Shown here piece after piece: positions 44,936 to 56,115 of a stretch of 64,000 bases of DNA. Numbering within the stretch: the stretch's first letter is position 1; each line of letters starts with the position of its first letter. The stretch comes from Paralvinella palmiformis (lineage: Eukaryota; Annelida; Polychaeta; Terebellida; Alvinellidae), in the NCBI GenBank assembly GCA_025642065.1, contig JAODUP010000414.1:128501-192500 (forward strand), written 5' to 3'. The notes below the pieces were generated by a model. The model ran no database searches. It worked only from the letters and a program-made list of their open reading frames with translations, and was not told the DNA's origin. A program made the position numbers and the translations under genes.

Positions 44936-45383
44936 GTTAACTGACGGAGCTACGTTATTGTGATTATTATTGTTGGTGTTGTATGTCTTTGTGCGGGCTG
45001 AAAACAGTATGATCCCTGTCGATCTGGAGGTTGCAGTCGATTGTACCGGTAAATTAATTTTCAATCGGACATTCCGTACATTTAGCCAGAGTTTGAAGTC
45101 CGTAGAGCAGATTTGCCACTGGGGAACGACACGCGTCATAAAACGAATACTTCATAGACTCCATGATGTGGTGTTTAGCCTTAATATACCCGGTGGCTGA
45201 ACGTTGATACGGTATTTCCTGGTACGATATTCCGTTATGCCGGAACGCTTTAGCCCTGTAATGTACAGGTACGACTTTCCATCGGAAATTTTGTGACTAA
45301 AACATTCCGCAATAATTTATTCCGTGGTTAAGGTATTCCATGTTGTTATGATAAAACAGTTTTAAGATACTTCATTGCTCCGT
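44936..45383. other. Low-copy AT-rich DNA
   Basis: A 91-aa minus frame (44864-45139) and a plus frame (44970-45200) overlap without domains. Several TTCCG motifs recur at 45225-45340. Nothing else seen. Confidence 0.4.
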
Positions 45384-45563
45384 AGGCGACTCTGTGGCTG
45401 AACTAGTAGCGCGGTTAGCCACAGATCTATAGCGCCTGGGTTCAGACCCCGGCCGGGCTATGTCTGAAGGGTGTTTCATATTTCACTTCGCCCCATTACC
45501 TGTGGATGTCGCTCGGTCCATTTAGCCTACCTTGTGCACAAAAGTAGCCGTAAGACAGCAACA
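45384..45563 (+). mobile_element. tRNA-derived SINE, full length (SINE-1b)
   Basis: Starts AGGCGACTCTGTGGCTGAAC, B-like region GGGTTCAGACCCC, then GGCCGGGCTATGTCTGAAGG, TTTCACTTCGCCCCATTACC, GCTCGGTCCATTTAGCC and AAAAGTAGCCGTAAGACAGC. It lacks an ATC tail and abuts the 31-bp minisatellite. Confidence 0.88.
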
Positions 45564-45574
45564 TTTATATTTCA

Positions 45575-46330
45575 TTTGCCGCATTGCCCCGTTGTTAACA
45601 TAGTCCATGGTAAAATGTTCCATTGGTAACATGTGCCATGGTAAAATGTGCCATTGATAACATTCTCCATTATTAACATAGTCCATGGTAAACTGTACCA
45701 TTGGTAACATACTCCATGGTTAAATGTGCCTTTGATAACATACTCCATAGTAGAATGTGCCATTGGTAACACACTCCATGGTAAAATGTGCTCTTGTAAC
45801 ATACTCCATAGTAAAATCTGTCATTGCTAACATATTTCACTATTAACATACTCCATGGTAAAATGTGCCATTGGTAACATACTCCATTGTAAAATGTGCT
45901 ATTGATAACATGCTCCATGATAAAATGTGCCATTGGTAACATACTCCATGGTAAAATCTGCCATTGCTAACATACTCCATTATTAACATACTGCATGGTA
46001 AAATGTACCATTGGTAACATACTCCATGGTAAAATTTGGCACTGGTAACATACTCCATTATTAACACACTTCATGGTAAAATGTACCATTGGTAACATAC
46101 TCCATGGTAACATGTGCCATTGGTAACATAATCCACTGTAAAATTTGTCATTGGTAACATACTCCATTATTAACATACTCCATGATAAAATGTGCCATTG
46201 GTAACATGCTCCATGGTAAAATGTGCCATTGGTAACATACTTCATGATAAAATGTGCCATTGGTAACATACTCCAAGGAAACGTACTTCATTGTTAACAT
46301 ACTCCATGGTAAAATATTCAATTGGTAATA
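45575..46330. repeat. 31-bp minisatellite, CCATGGTAAAATGTGCC
   Basis: About 24 units of roughly 31 bp built from CCATTGGTAACATACT and CCATGGTAAAATGTG, with a shorter variant containing CCATTATTAACATA. With a 31-bp period the frame shifts each unit, and long minus-strand frames are open in successive registers, reading Met/Trp/His/Tyr-rich repeats. Some units of the CCATTATTAA type recur every three to four units. Confidence 0.95.
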
Positions 46331-46478
46331 AACAAAGATACTCCATTTTTAAGGTACTTATATAAATGTCCGTGTTGTCATAAAACAATCAACTTTAGTT
46401 AGAAAAATGTTAAAGGTTTTTCCTTGTTTTGATGAATAAACATAACTTTATGGTTAGTACATGTATAATATGCTGAAG

Positions 46479-46537
<59 letters not shown>

Positions 46538-47595
46538 AGAGTAAAATGCATATGTTTAACACAGCCCGTTACCAATAACATACAATATTATATGGTTTTA
46601 CACAGCTTTGATAACCGTATACCACGTACAACGTACCACTTATTTTGTGCCAAGATCATGTGCCATGTGCCATATATGCCACACATCCTGTGCTATATGC
46701 TATGAATAATATACCATCCGCAGCCCCCTCCCCCCCCCGTTGTGTTATACTTTATACCAGGTACTAGGATGTTATAAATACCATGTCCTCAACAAACCGC
46801 CCATACTATGTACTAGATATACCACTTATACCGGACATACCATAATATACCATCTGTATATACCAATCTAATGTGGTATTGATTGTAATGTCAGCTCTGG
46901 TTTAATTATGTCCCAGTGACACGTATTTGTTGGTTTACGGCGTCTGGCTTTCGTACTAAGGATGGGATTGCGGGGAGGGTGGCATCACACACGCACGCAC
47001 GCACCCAAGCACGTACGCACACATGCAAACATACACATACACACACACACAAAAATAACAAGCACACACACACACACACAGAGAGGGGGGGGTAGATTCG
47101 AGCGGTTGATTGATTGCTTGGTTGATTCATTGATACGTTCAAAGTACAGGATGTGAATATGAAAATAAACGTAAGACATATTTTCTACAGATAATCAGAC
47201 ATGCACAGAAACAGACAGACAGACAGACAGAAAGACATAGACAAGAAAAGAAATACATATATGGAAACACACGCACACACACACACACATATATATACAA
47301 AAAGATAGATAGATAGTCCAAAAGCAGTAACACCTAACTGATTGACAATCCAGTTCCACATATTATAACTAAATACCACATCACTGAACGCTGCCATATT
47401 GCGGGACCGGACTTCAATATAAACTGCTCTCTGATTGGTCAACTATCCTCCGTCACTTTGACCGACAAAATATCACGAACATAAATGCACTTTTTATTTG
47501 CCGATTACCGTACAACTTGTGGTTTACCATTGTGTGTACACACGAGCACGCGTGCGTGCACGGGAAGCATATTATAATTAAATGAACCAAATCAA
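46331..47595. other. AT-rich DNA with TA and CA tracts
   Basis: (TA)n at 46482-46534, poly-C near 46730, CA/CG tract 46988-47077, GACA tract 47209-47233, (CA)n/(TA)n 47268-47297. No gene signal. Confidence 0.65.
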
Positions 47596-48395
47596 TAGGT
47601 TCACCAGTATGCCCCGCAGGACCTCCACAAAGCGGGGCCTTGCGTCAAAGACTGGCCTGGGTATGTTTATGGATAAGGGGGGGGGGGGGAGGACATATAA
47701 GAATATAAACATATTTTGTTCGGGGTTTTCTGTTTGCCTCTGTGCCTGTTTAATAATGTGTATGCACGTGAATTCCATTATGCACACACATATAAGTATG
47801 TACACGTATGCGAGTGTAAGTGCATGTATGAATCAGTGTGTGTATACGTATTGTGAGCCTCCCCTATCCAGCGTCCGGTTTCACCTAATGGCGGATCCTG
47901 ACGGGAGCGTTACGGTCATCAAAACTCAATAGGGTTTTTAGAGTATCATAATTTTACGGATTTTTCTTTAATAATTCTGCTGACGGTGGGAGACGGTGGT
48001 ACCCCCCAAAGAAAATTCCGCCACAGCTCTCCCCAGGCTACACCCACAATGGGTGACCTAGCCCAAGCCCCTCTCAATTTCTAAAAATTACAGCCTCCCC
48101 CCATCTTTCTCCCTCTGAACACAATATTCGTCGCCATTCGGATTCGCCCCTTTTCTCTTATTGGACGGATGCGATCACGTGATCATAGCAACATGGCCGA
48201 CTAATGTAAGCAAGTTAATAATTTCCACCAACAAACAGATTAATCAATCAAACAACGCATGATTAATAGAGAGTTGTTTATTGACTAACGTGTTGTTAGG
48301 TGGCTATTGTCACCTGTAATATGTGTACAGTCGGCTTGTCTTTGATGTTGTTTACTAATTAACACTGACAGAATCATTAACTAATAGCTCTCTCT
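47596..48395. other. Low-copy DNA with G-run
   Basis: Poly-G at about 47677-47689. Positions 47840-48200 are low-copy with CCCCAGGCTACACCCACAA-type sequence but no recognised element. TCACGTGA 48175-48182. Nothing else seen. Confidence 0.45.
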
Positions 48396-49471
48396 CTCTC
48401 TGTGTGTACGTGTGTTTGTGTGTGTGTGCGTGCGTGCACTCTAGCTCTATCTGTGTGTGTGTGTGTGGGGGGGTTCCTCTCTCTTTTCTCTCTCTCTCTG
48501 TCTCTCTCTCACCCTTACATACGATACTTATAATCCTATTTTAATTGATTCTTCACTTATTTTTATTCGAGACAATCGTTCGTAAACAACCGCACCCTGT
48601 TGGCTTCATAAGCCGAAATCTAGGTATTTGTGGAAGTTTTCCCAAAACGTGCGAAACTTTCCGAATTGTTTTCCCGCCAGTTTCTGCAGACGATGTCGTG
48701 AAGAAATGGCGCTTTATTTACGACAGTAAGCCGAGCAGGCGATGTCTGTTGTAGCCCAGAAGACTGATTATTTGCGAAACTAATCCTGCTCCAGTCTGCT
48801 GATTCCTGATCGAAATGTCGTAAATATATTAGAAAGAATTGTTCACTATTCTTTAGATAAAGTTGGTGTATGTTGGCACCGCGAATGGGCAACGCCTGGC
48901 ACAAGAAGAAAAGACAGACAGACAGACAGACATATAGACGGACAGACGGATAGACAGACACACAAGCATAAAGGCAGGCAGACAGACAGACAGACTAGTG
49001 AATGAACACACACACACACACACACCATTTTGTCCCCTCCCACACTAGTTATATAAGACATATTAATCAATCTGCTCCAGGTAATATTGTGATGAGAGAT
49101 GTTATAACAACAAAAGTCATCTTTATTAATTATCTGCTGTCATTCATCATCGTCCCTTTGATCTTCATAAATGTTGACGTCTTGTTAACAACGTGTTGAC
49201 GTCGGCCTGCCAACATACTGTTGACTAGTGATGGGAAATCTCTCTCGTGGTGGGCTAGAGGGGGGGGTCGGTGATAGGAGGGGAGGGAGCTGGAAAATAT
49301 GACTGAGAAGTTTGGTGAATGCAGGTGTCTTTTAGGATTCGGTGATGGGTTGGTATGGGGGGGGGGGGGCTGCTATAGTTGATGGGGTATTGGTAATGGG
49401 GTTGGATATATGGCTGGCCTGGTCTTGATGACAGAATTATATATACATATAAATGTGTGTGTGTGTGGTGT

Positions 49472-49551
<80 letters not shown>

Positions 49552-49554
49552 CTC
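48396..49554. repeat. CT, GT, GACA and long GT tracts
   Basis: CT/GT tracts 48388-48512, (GACA)n 48913-49000, (CA)n 49005-49024, poly-G 49357-49369 and a long (GT)n 49455-49550 with one break. The low-copy part 48540-48860 has a 69-aa plus and a 113-aa minus frame with no domain. Confidence 0.85.
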
Positions 49555-49705
49555 TACCGTAGATCACTGGTCGTAGTAGTGCCCTTCAAACCAACCTTAG
49601 CCCAGGGTTCGATTTCCCACCGATACCTGTAACTGTGGGATGTTACATTTGTCCCAGGCGTAATCGATGACGAGGCTGATCATACCATTCACTCACTAAC
49701 TCACT
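49555..49705 (+). mobile_element. tRNA-headed fragment, family-2-like
   Basis: GGGTTCGATTTCC (B-like, about 49607-49619) is followed by ACTGTGGGATGTTACATTTG and TCCCAGGCG, recalling the TTTGTGGGAT...CCTGGG body of family 2. The A region (TCTACCGTAGATCACTGG) is weak. Confidence 0.5.
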
Positions 49706-49967
49706 CACCCACCCACTCACCCAGTCACTCACTCACCCACTCATAGACAGATGGCTGGTCTCGACATTGGGTGTTATAACTCTCTGTAATATGACCTGAT
49801 GGCTGGTGATGGCTGGTGATGGTGGTATTCGGTGATGTATGTTCGTAATGGCTAAAGGTGACCGGATGAAATAGGTGTTCCTTATTTGCCAATAAGCTTA
49901 TATTTGAATTATGGGAAGCTTATCTGTCATCATCATCATCATCATCATCATTATTATTATTTTTATT

Positions 49968-50002
<35 letters not shown>

Positions 50003-50465
50003 GTTATAAGTAGAAACGGTTGTAAGCGAAATATTATCTTTAATCATGATAATATTTTAGGGCCACAGACCCATGATGGAGGGGGGGACAAATCTGACGA
50101 ATAACAGGATGTGGTACTTGCTACGGTCACGTGATTTGTTGCCATGGCGAAGAAGGAAGCTATGATTGTAGAATAAACACGTGATGTTGTTATTTTACGC
50201 AGTTAGTAGGCGGATATCTCTTCCTGGTTATTGTTGGTGTAGCAGTTGTGAGGTGAGCAGCTGAGAGTGAGACAGATGTCCGCCTTTCATGGCTGGTTTA
50301 CGTGATGCAGGTGGAAGACGTGGCATAAGTACGGGATGCAGCTGGTGACTGATTGACTGGTGGAATCAATCAATTGTTTGATCGATCGATCGATCGATCA
50401 GTCAACTAATCAGGAATGGGATGAATAATGTGCCCACCTATTTACTCATTCACCCAACTCTCTCT
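49706..50465. other. CACT, ATC and GATC tracts with motif-rich DNA
   Basis: CACT/CACC tract 49692-49745; (ATC)n 49928-50002 not attached to a SINE body; TCACGTGA 50127-50134 four bases before a partial X-box GTTGCCATGGCGA (50138-50150); (GATC)n 50381-50400. Confidence 0.6.
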
Positions 50466-50700
50466 GTCGGGTCAAATGCATCCCTCTCTACATCTCTCTA
50501 TTAGGTAAGAAACATCCCTTTGTCAGGTAATAAATATCTCTCTCTCTCTCGGGGAAGAAACAATATCGTCTCCGGTAACATGCATCCCATTCTCAGGGAA
50601 TAAACATGCCTATCTCGGGGATCAAACATCCCTCTCCCGGGATAACAAACATCCCTCATTCAGGTCACAAACATCCCTCTTAGATCTAAAGCGGTAAACA
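50466..50700. repeat. Degenerate AAACATCCCTCTC minisatellite
   Basis: AACATCCCTCTC or close variants recur at roughly 25-32-bp spacing, linked by GGGGANNAAAC/AGGTAA. Strongly diverged. Confidence 0.75.
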
Positions 50701-51461
50701 CATATAAACATCTGAGTAGTTGCCCAGCGGCACGATAGCAAACGGCTTCGAGCGCCATCTGGTGATGCCCCGGGACGGCTTCGGGACACCGTCTGCCCCG
50801 ATCCAGGAGGGATCCGGTGCCGATCAATCAGCTGATCCGGAACGCCGTTAAGGAGCTGTGATTGAGTGGCGTATCTGTAAGATACGCTGACCTCGTGTTG
50901 TTTAGGTGTCTGGATCACGCGCAACATCTCAGGAACGCGGAATACGGTATGCGAGAATGCGGGATCGTTTAGATTGGAACGCGGTCTCGGCTCTTCGGTA
51001 ATGGGAATTCGGGAACCGGAACGTGGGAGTCCGGTTGTTCATGAACTCGGCGTGAACTCCGGTGTGTGAACGAACTGTTTGTTGGGAACTCGGCGAGTTC
51101 CTACCTACATTCCCAACGTAAATATGTGACGTCAATGCTGAAAATTAGTTAGAAATAATTTTTATCTTTAAAAATTCTACTTCTCTACACAAATTCTACT
51201 TGTAAATGTTAAGTACGATGATTTAAAAATACGTCATCTTGGAACGATTTGGGGGGAGGAAGAACGCGTTTTTTCTACACAAATATTCCAACGCATAAAC
51301 AGTAATCCCCCCCCCCCCGCCTTCTTTGCGTCATTTCGGCCTACATCAAATTCGCCTTTTCGACGGTTTTCTAGAATAAATTTCAATCCGATGTTACGTC
51401 ACTCAGCTACGTCGGGTACGTCATAATAAAAGCACGTGAAATAAGTTAATAAATTAGTGAG
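50701..51461. other. CpG-rich low-copy segment with GGAACGCGG and GAACTCGGCG phrases
   Basis: GGAACGCGG occurs near 50932 and 50978, and GAACTCGGCG-like phrases near 51044 and 51088. CRE 51127-51134, poly-C 51308-51318. The 101-aa minus frame at 50622-50927 has no domain. Confidence 0.45.
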
Positions 51462-51540
51462 CTCCGGTAGCCTAGCGGTTAAGCAACCGGCAGTTGGTGC
51501 CAACGGTCACGGGTTCGAACCTAGCAAGGGGTCGAAACTT
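51462..51540 (+). mobile_element. tRNA-like element head
   Basis: GGTAGCCTAGCGGTTAAGC (A region) and CACGGGTTCGAACCTAG (B region) lie at tRNA spacing. The T-stem is imperfect and the acceptor ends do not pair, so it is not a functional tRNA. The downstream 200 bp (CCACTCCAGCATAGAGG etc.) may be the body of an otherwise unseen SINE. Confidence 0.6.
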
Positions 51541-51872
51541 TTCCAGAGATTAATTTCTCGGCTCACAACGTCGTGGGCGGCTGACCACGTTAACTGGCGC
51601 TGCCGTCTCCACTGAAATAATAAAAATAAAGGGGGACATTAAAAAACCCTGAGGACGTAAAACACTCTGGCAGTGACCACCCTCATGGTATTTCGGCTCC
51701 ATCTTTCCGTACTGCTCCCCTGTGAGTGGTGGGGGAAGGAGGTTTCTCAACCACTCCAGCATAGAGGCTGTGCTGATTAAGATATCTCCCCGAACAACAA
51801 AATAATTAATAAATTAACAATAGAAGATCAAAAGAAGATTTAAAAAAACTATTTAATATACAATAAAACAGG

Positions 51873-51903
<31 letters not shown>

Positions 51904-52339
51904 CGAATAAATAAATTATTTACATCCAAATGTATTTTTAAGGCATCACGTGTGGTTTACTTCAATAACCGGGTAAGATCTCGGCTTTTGGAACCAATTA
52001 ATGAGGTAGGATAGGGTAGGACGGTATTGATGTTTGTGATTTCAGTGATTATAAATGATAATTTATTGACAATCGTAATAACTCCGGCTTGGAGTGTTTT
52101 ATGGGATGGAAAGATAAGGCGGTCGGTAATTTTATGGCATAAATATAACAATTTATGGAGGTTCACAGGGATACGTTTGCTCGTTATGGCCGGCCCTTCA
52201 CCTGGTGAGCGGCCAACGGAGTATTAATCACCGACTCTTTACCGTACTCAAGTCAGGTGTGCTTTGTGGTTGGGTTCAATTATGGGGGAAAAAACGCCAG
52301 TCGGGACAGATGCGTGCGCATACGAGTACACGCGGGTTA

Positions 52340-52380
<41 letters not shown>

Positions 52381-53675
52381 CATTCGCGCGCGCACAGATG
52401 AGACCCCTTCACATACCTGATTGTGAACCGACGAGTAAGTCCCTTTTGTGGTAAGTCCCCGATGAAACGTCCAGATGTTGTATTCGCAACTTGTGATTTT
52501 CTGTGTTGGTGCCAATTTGGTAATAACACGTGAGCGCGCTCGTCCCTCCCACCCCCCCCCACACACACACACACACATTTTGTATCATGAGAAGCAACTA
52601 TTCTGCATTTAATTCCCTAATGAATCGTCTAGATAATGTAATCACTATTTATTACTCCATGTCAGCGCCATTTCACACCCTGTCGAAACAACCACGCCCT
52701 CACGCATGGAGCCCCCCCACACACACACACGCACACACACACACACATACTGTATTCATAACCCCCTAACACTTCGCCAGCAGAACAATTGTTCCCCATT
52801 ATTCCCCCCTCCCCCCGCTTTCTCTCTCCAACATTTAGACCCTAAAGGAACAACCCCCCCAATTAAAATCCCCAAACGTGGTACCCCACACGACCCCGAC
52901 ATAAACACGACCCCTCGGTGACCATCTTCGAGACATAAAATGGCCAATATTTCTCTCGCCATCTCGCTGCCACTGCTCCCGGCCACCGCCCCCCCCCGCC
53001 CGACCCCTCTCCATCAGGAGCAACTGCCCCCCCCCCCCGAATTACCCCACCCCCACATCAGCTAGTGTAGCCATACAGTAGACAGTGCCAGTGTGCCATC
53101 TCTACCTTGTTATTGTCGTCTGTTGTGTCTGATGTACAAGTCGCCGTGTCCTCTGAGGTCACCAACTGTCTCCCCGGAAGCTGTCATTCTGACAAGGACA
53201 ACGGCATTGGTCGGCTGGTGATGGCGATGCTGGGGCTGCTGCGGATGGTGATGGTGATCTGTGCGTGCGTGCGTGCGTGTGTGTTCGTGCGCGCGCGCGC
53301 GTATAAGTGTATGTGTGTGTGTGTGTGCGCGCGCGGACCAAAGGTCTCTCCGAACAGGCGCCTCTTAGCCGCCGCTCGCTCACCTGGTCATCTAGTTCGT
53401 CAACCGACTGGTCAATATGGCCGCCGACCTATATCCGTTGTACAGCGGCGACTGTGTGGAGAGACCAGCGACGTCTACGGGAGGCGGCGCGGGAGGAAGG
53501 GGGGGGGGGAGTGAGCGGTTCAGTTTGGTTCATGTTGTGTTGAAAGACGGCTAACGTCGCGCGCCTTGGCATAAAAAAATATTATCATAAAATTAATGAT
53601 AATTTGAATTATTTTGAACACTGACATCGATAAAGTAATCATAGTAATTATTAAATATAATAATATATATTATGT

Positions 53676-53685
<10 letters not shown>
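51541..53685. other. Low-copy DNA with TA, CT, CA, GT/GC tracts
   Basis: (TA)n 51875-51902; (CT)n 52342-52377; poly-C plus (CA)n 52550-52577; (CA)n 52718-52748; 20-mer ATAAAATGGCCAATATTTCT 52935-52954; poly-C 52990-53038; GT/GC alternating 53259-53334; G-run 53500-53509. No exon was recognised. Confidence 0.55.
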
Positions 53686-53728
<43 letters not shown>

Positions 53729-53732
53729 GGAG

Positions 53733-53787
<55 letters not shown>

Positions 53788-53821
53788 GACAGACAGACAG
53801 ACAGAGAGACAGAGACAGACA

Positions 53822-53855
<34 letters not shown>
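53686..53855. repeat. Compound TA/GA/GACA/CA microsatellite
   Basis: (TA)n, (GA)n, GGGAGA, (TA)n, (GA)n, (GACA)n, (CA)n, (GA)n in sequence. The TA-then-GA order matches the block at 2799-3062. Confidence 0.96.
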
Positions 53856-54217
53856 TGTCAGATTGTGTTTTTTTATTGACAATTAAATGTCGTGGTCTGG
53901 TCGCGGCTGTGCCGAGGTCGAATGCTGATAATGAAATATTTCGGGCTGGAAAAAAAAGTCGGCCACAGAATTGGATGTTTTCTGTTGTTTGTGATGGAAA
54001 ATGGCGACAGATTTAACGGTTTGGCTTAGTTATTAGAGGTCAGAGATGACGGGGGGGGGGTAATAATAGAGCTGCTACTGGGTGTGTTGGTTAGTACTGC
54101 TGGTAGTAGTAGTAGTATTAGTACTAATAGTAATACTGATGGTATCTCTGATATTATGAGTGCTATTACTACATTGTCACGATATTATTACTAAAATATT
54201 ACAGTCGTCACCTTTAC

Positions 54218-54251
<34 letters not shown>

Positions 54252-54543
54252 CCCTCTTCTGCTGGCATCCCCTGTTTGCTACTTTGTAATACTAACACAA
54301 AACTATAAAATACTACTACCACTACTGCTACTTCCATAAATACTACTGCTTCTGCTACTACTACAACAACAACTGCTACTACTACTGCAACTACTATTAC
54401 TACCACTACTACTACTATATCAGCAACAACAACTACTACTACCACTACCACTACTAATATGCATACATGAACAATTAACGTGCGTGTTTAAAATAAGACA
54501 CAAACACACACGTAGACAAACACACACATACGCACAGACGTAG

Positions 54544-54594
<51 letters not shown>

Positions 54595-54680
54595 CGCACA
54601 CACACAGACACACACACACACACATTTTCTTGCCCCTCATACTGCCAACAGTAGACCATATCCAGTACTATCCCACATAT
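53856..54680. repeat. AGT, ATT, ACT trinucleotide field and CA/TA tract
   Basis: (AGT)n near 54100-54122; (ATT)n 54220-54249; ACT/AAC/ACC field 54310-54460; CA/TA/CA tract 54507-54625. All long frames here are trinucleotide translations. Confidence 0.92.
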
Positions 54681-55501
54681 CCGGGAGATATCCCGAACAC
54701 ATTTCAGGATGTCGGCCACTGTTTACTACCAGTTCCAACCTCGTTCTAATGTTGTTATTGCCATCGCAGTGACATCTATCGGTCGGTTTTGTATTGATGT
54801 CAAGGGAGCATCTGTTATCAGGAGGGTCGTTAGGGAGCGTTTGTTATCACCATCACAGTCCGGTGTGACGGTTAACAGCTGTGATTATGGCGCCGATAGC
54901 CGGCCTCGGTGGGCAACTGTGCGGTCAAATGAGCAGGTGGGTGGTCAAATGAACAGCTGGGTGGCATTTTACGATATTTGAGTGGTATGGTGCACTACTG
55001 CGCCAGCATCATGTTTTGTGGCAGCTATGCGGCGTTTTGAGGCCACCATGTGCTGCTTTGTGGTGCCAGCCTCAAATTGTATGAGTTAGTATTTGCTCTA
55101 TCTGTCTATCTATCTATCTATTTATCTAGATATCTCTTTGTCTTGTCGTGTTATAGTATGTGCACGTCATTTGGCCCAATTCCATACGCGCACACCTACA
55201 CGCACACATGGAAACAAACCATTTATCGGTATATTTTTCTTTCGGCGCAACACGCGCGTGCGCACACGCACGCACGCGCGCACCCACGCACGCACGCACA
55301 CTGACCTACACGCCCACACGCATGCCAATTACATACGCATTATGCCTAAGATTGGTAGGTAAAGATTTTCTCCCTGGCCTGGTCGGTTGCCGTGTACCAG
55401 GAAGTTAATGACATGGGAAAATCCATATTGGAAATTTTGTGTTGAAGGTGATTATCTCAAACATGAGGGGTATTAGAGGATAATTATATAGAAATATGAT
55501 A

Positions 55502-55553
<52 letters not shown>

Positions 55554-55850
55554 GGGGTAGGGTAGGGGTGTAGATTAGATCTCCAGATATAGACAGACAC
55601 CATATTACCTGTAGCCTACATGATAATCAATACCTGACGGTGATTAGGAAAACTGACTTACCTGTACTTACCTGTACTTAGAAACTATAACCTGATTAAC
55701 TCTGTATACAGTTTCGGCTTACTTAACTAACCGGAAGGCAGATTTACTTCCATTTTGGATCTATTTTGGCTTATTTACTTTATTCACTTACAGTGTAGAT
55801 TTACTGAGCTGAACTATAGGTTCATTTACTACTACTACTACTACTACTAC

Positions 55851-55883
<33 letters not shown>

Positions 55884-56004
55884 TAATAATAATAGCCATG
55901 TGGTTTGTAATTTACTGCTTCACCACGGGAACTAATTCTAAATAAATTTAAAATTTACAATAAATAGTATATTCAGCGGAGTAAACATTGTCAGTTGCCT
56001 GATT
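54681..56004. other. Low-copy DNA with GTTAACAGCTGT and microsatellites
   Basis: GTTAACAGCTGT at 54871-54882; ATCCGGGAGATATCCCGAAC near 54677 is dyad-like. CTAT tract 55102-55127, CACG-type tract 55245-55300, (GT)n 55506-55550, (ACT)n/(AAT)n 55836-55893. The 90-aa plus frame at 54709-54981 has no recognised domain. Confidence 0.5.
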
Positions 56005-56115
56005 GGATGAAAAAATCCTCCAACTGTAGCCCCACAGCCAGGATTCGAACCTCCGACCTCCCACACAGCATGACCATAACCATTGGTAAATAGTCCCACA
56101 CTCTACCAATGAGGG
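56005..56115 (-). mobile_element. tRNA-like fragment
   Basis: On the minus strand CCTCATTGGTAGAGTGTGG and GGTTCGAATCCTGG (56037-56050) are A- and B-like, with an extra-long intervening arm. No known body follows. Confidence 0.55.

Noticed and set aside
45575..46330. CRISPR-like regular direct repeats
   Set aside because: Units are contiguous without unique spacers and the context is eukaryotic, so this is a minisatellite.
50381..50400. Palindromic (GATC)n run
   Set aside because: Simple tetranucleotide repeat that is palindromic by composition; no sign of function.
51462..51540. Functional tRNA gene
   Set aside because: A and B boxes are present but the T stem and acceptor ends do not pair. 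The same applies to the heads at 15836, 19192, 44860, 56005 and 61458.
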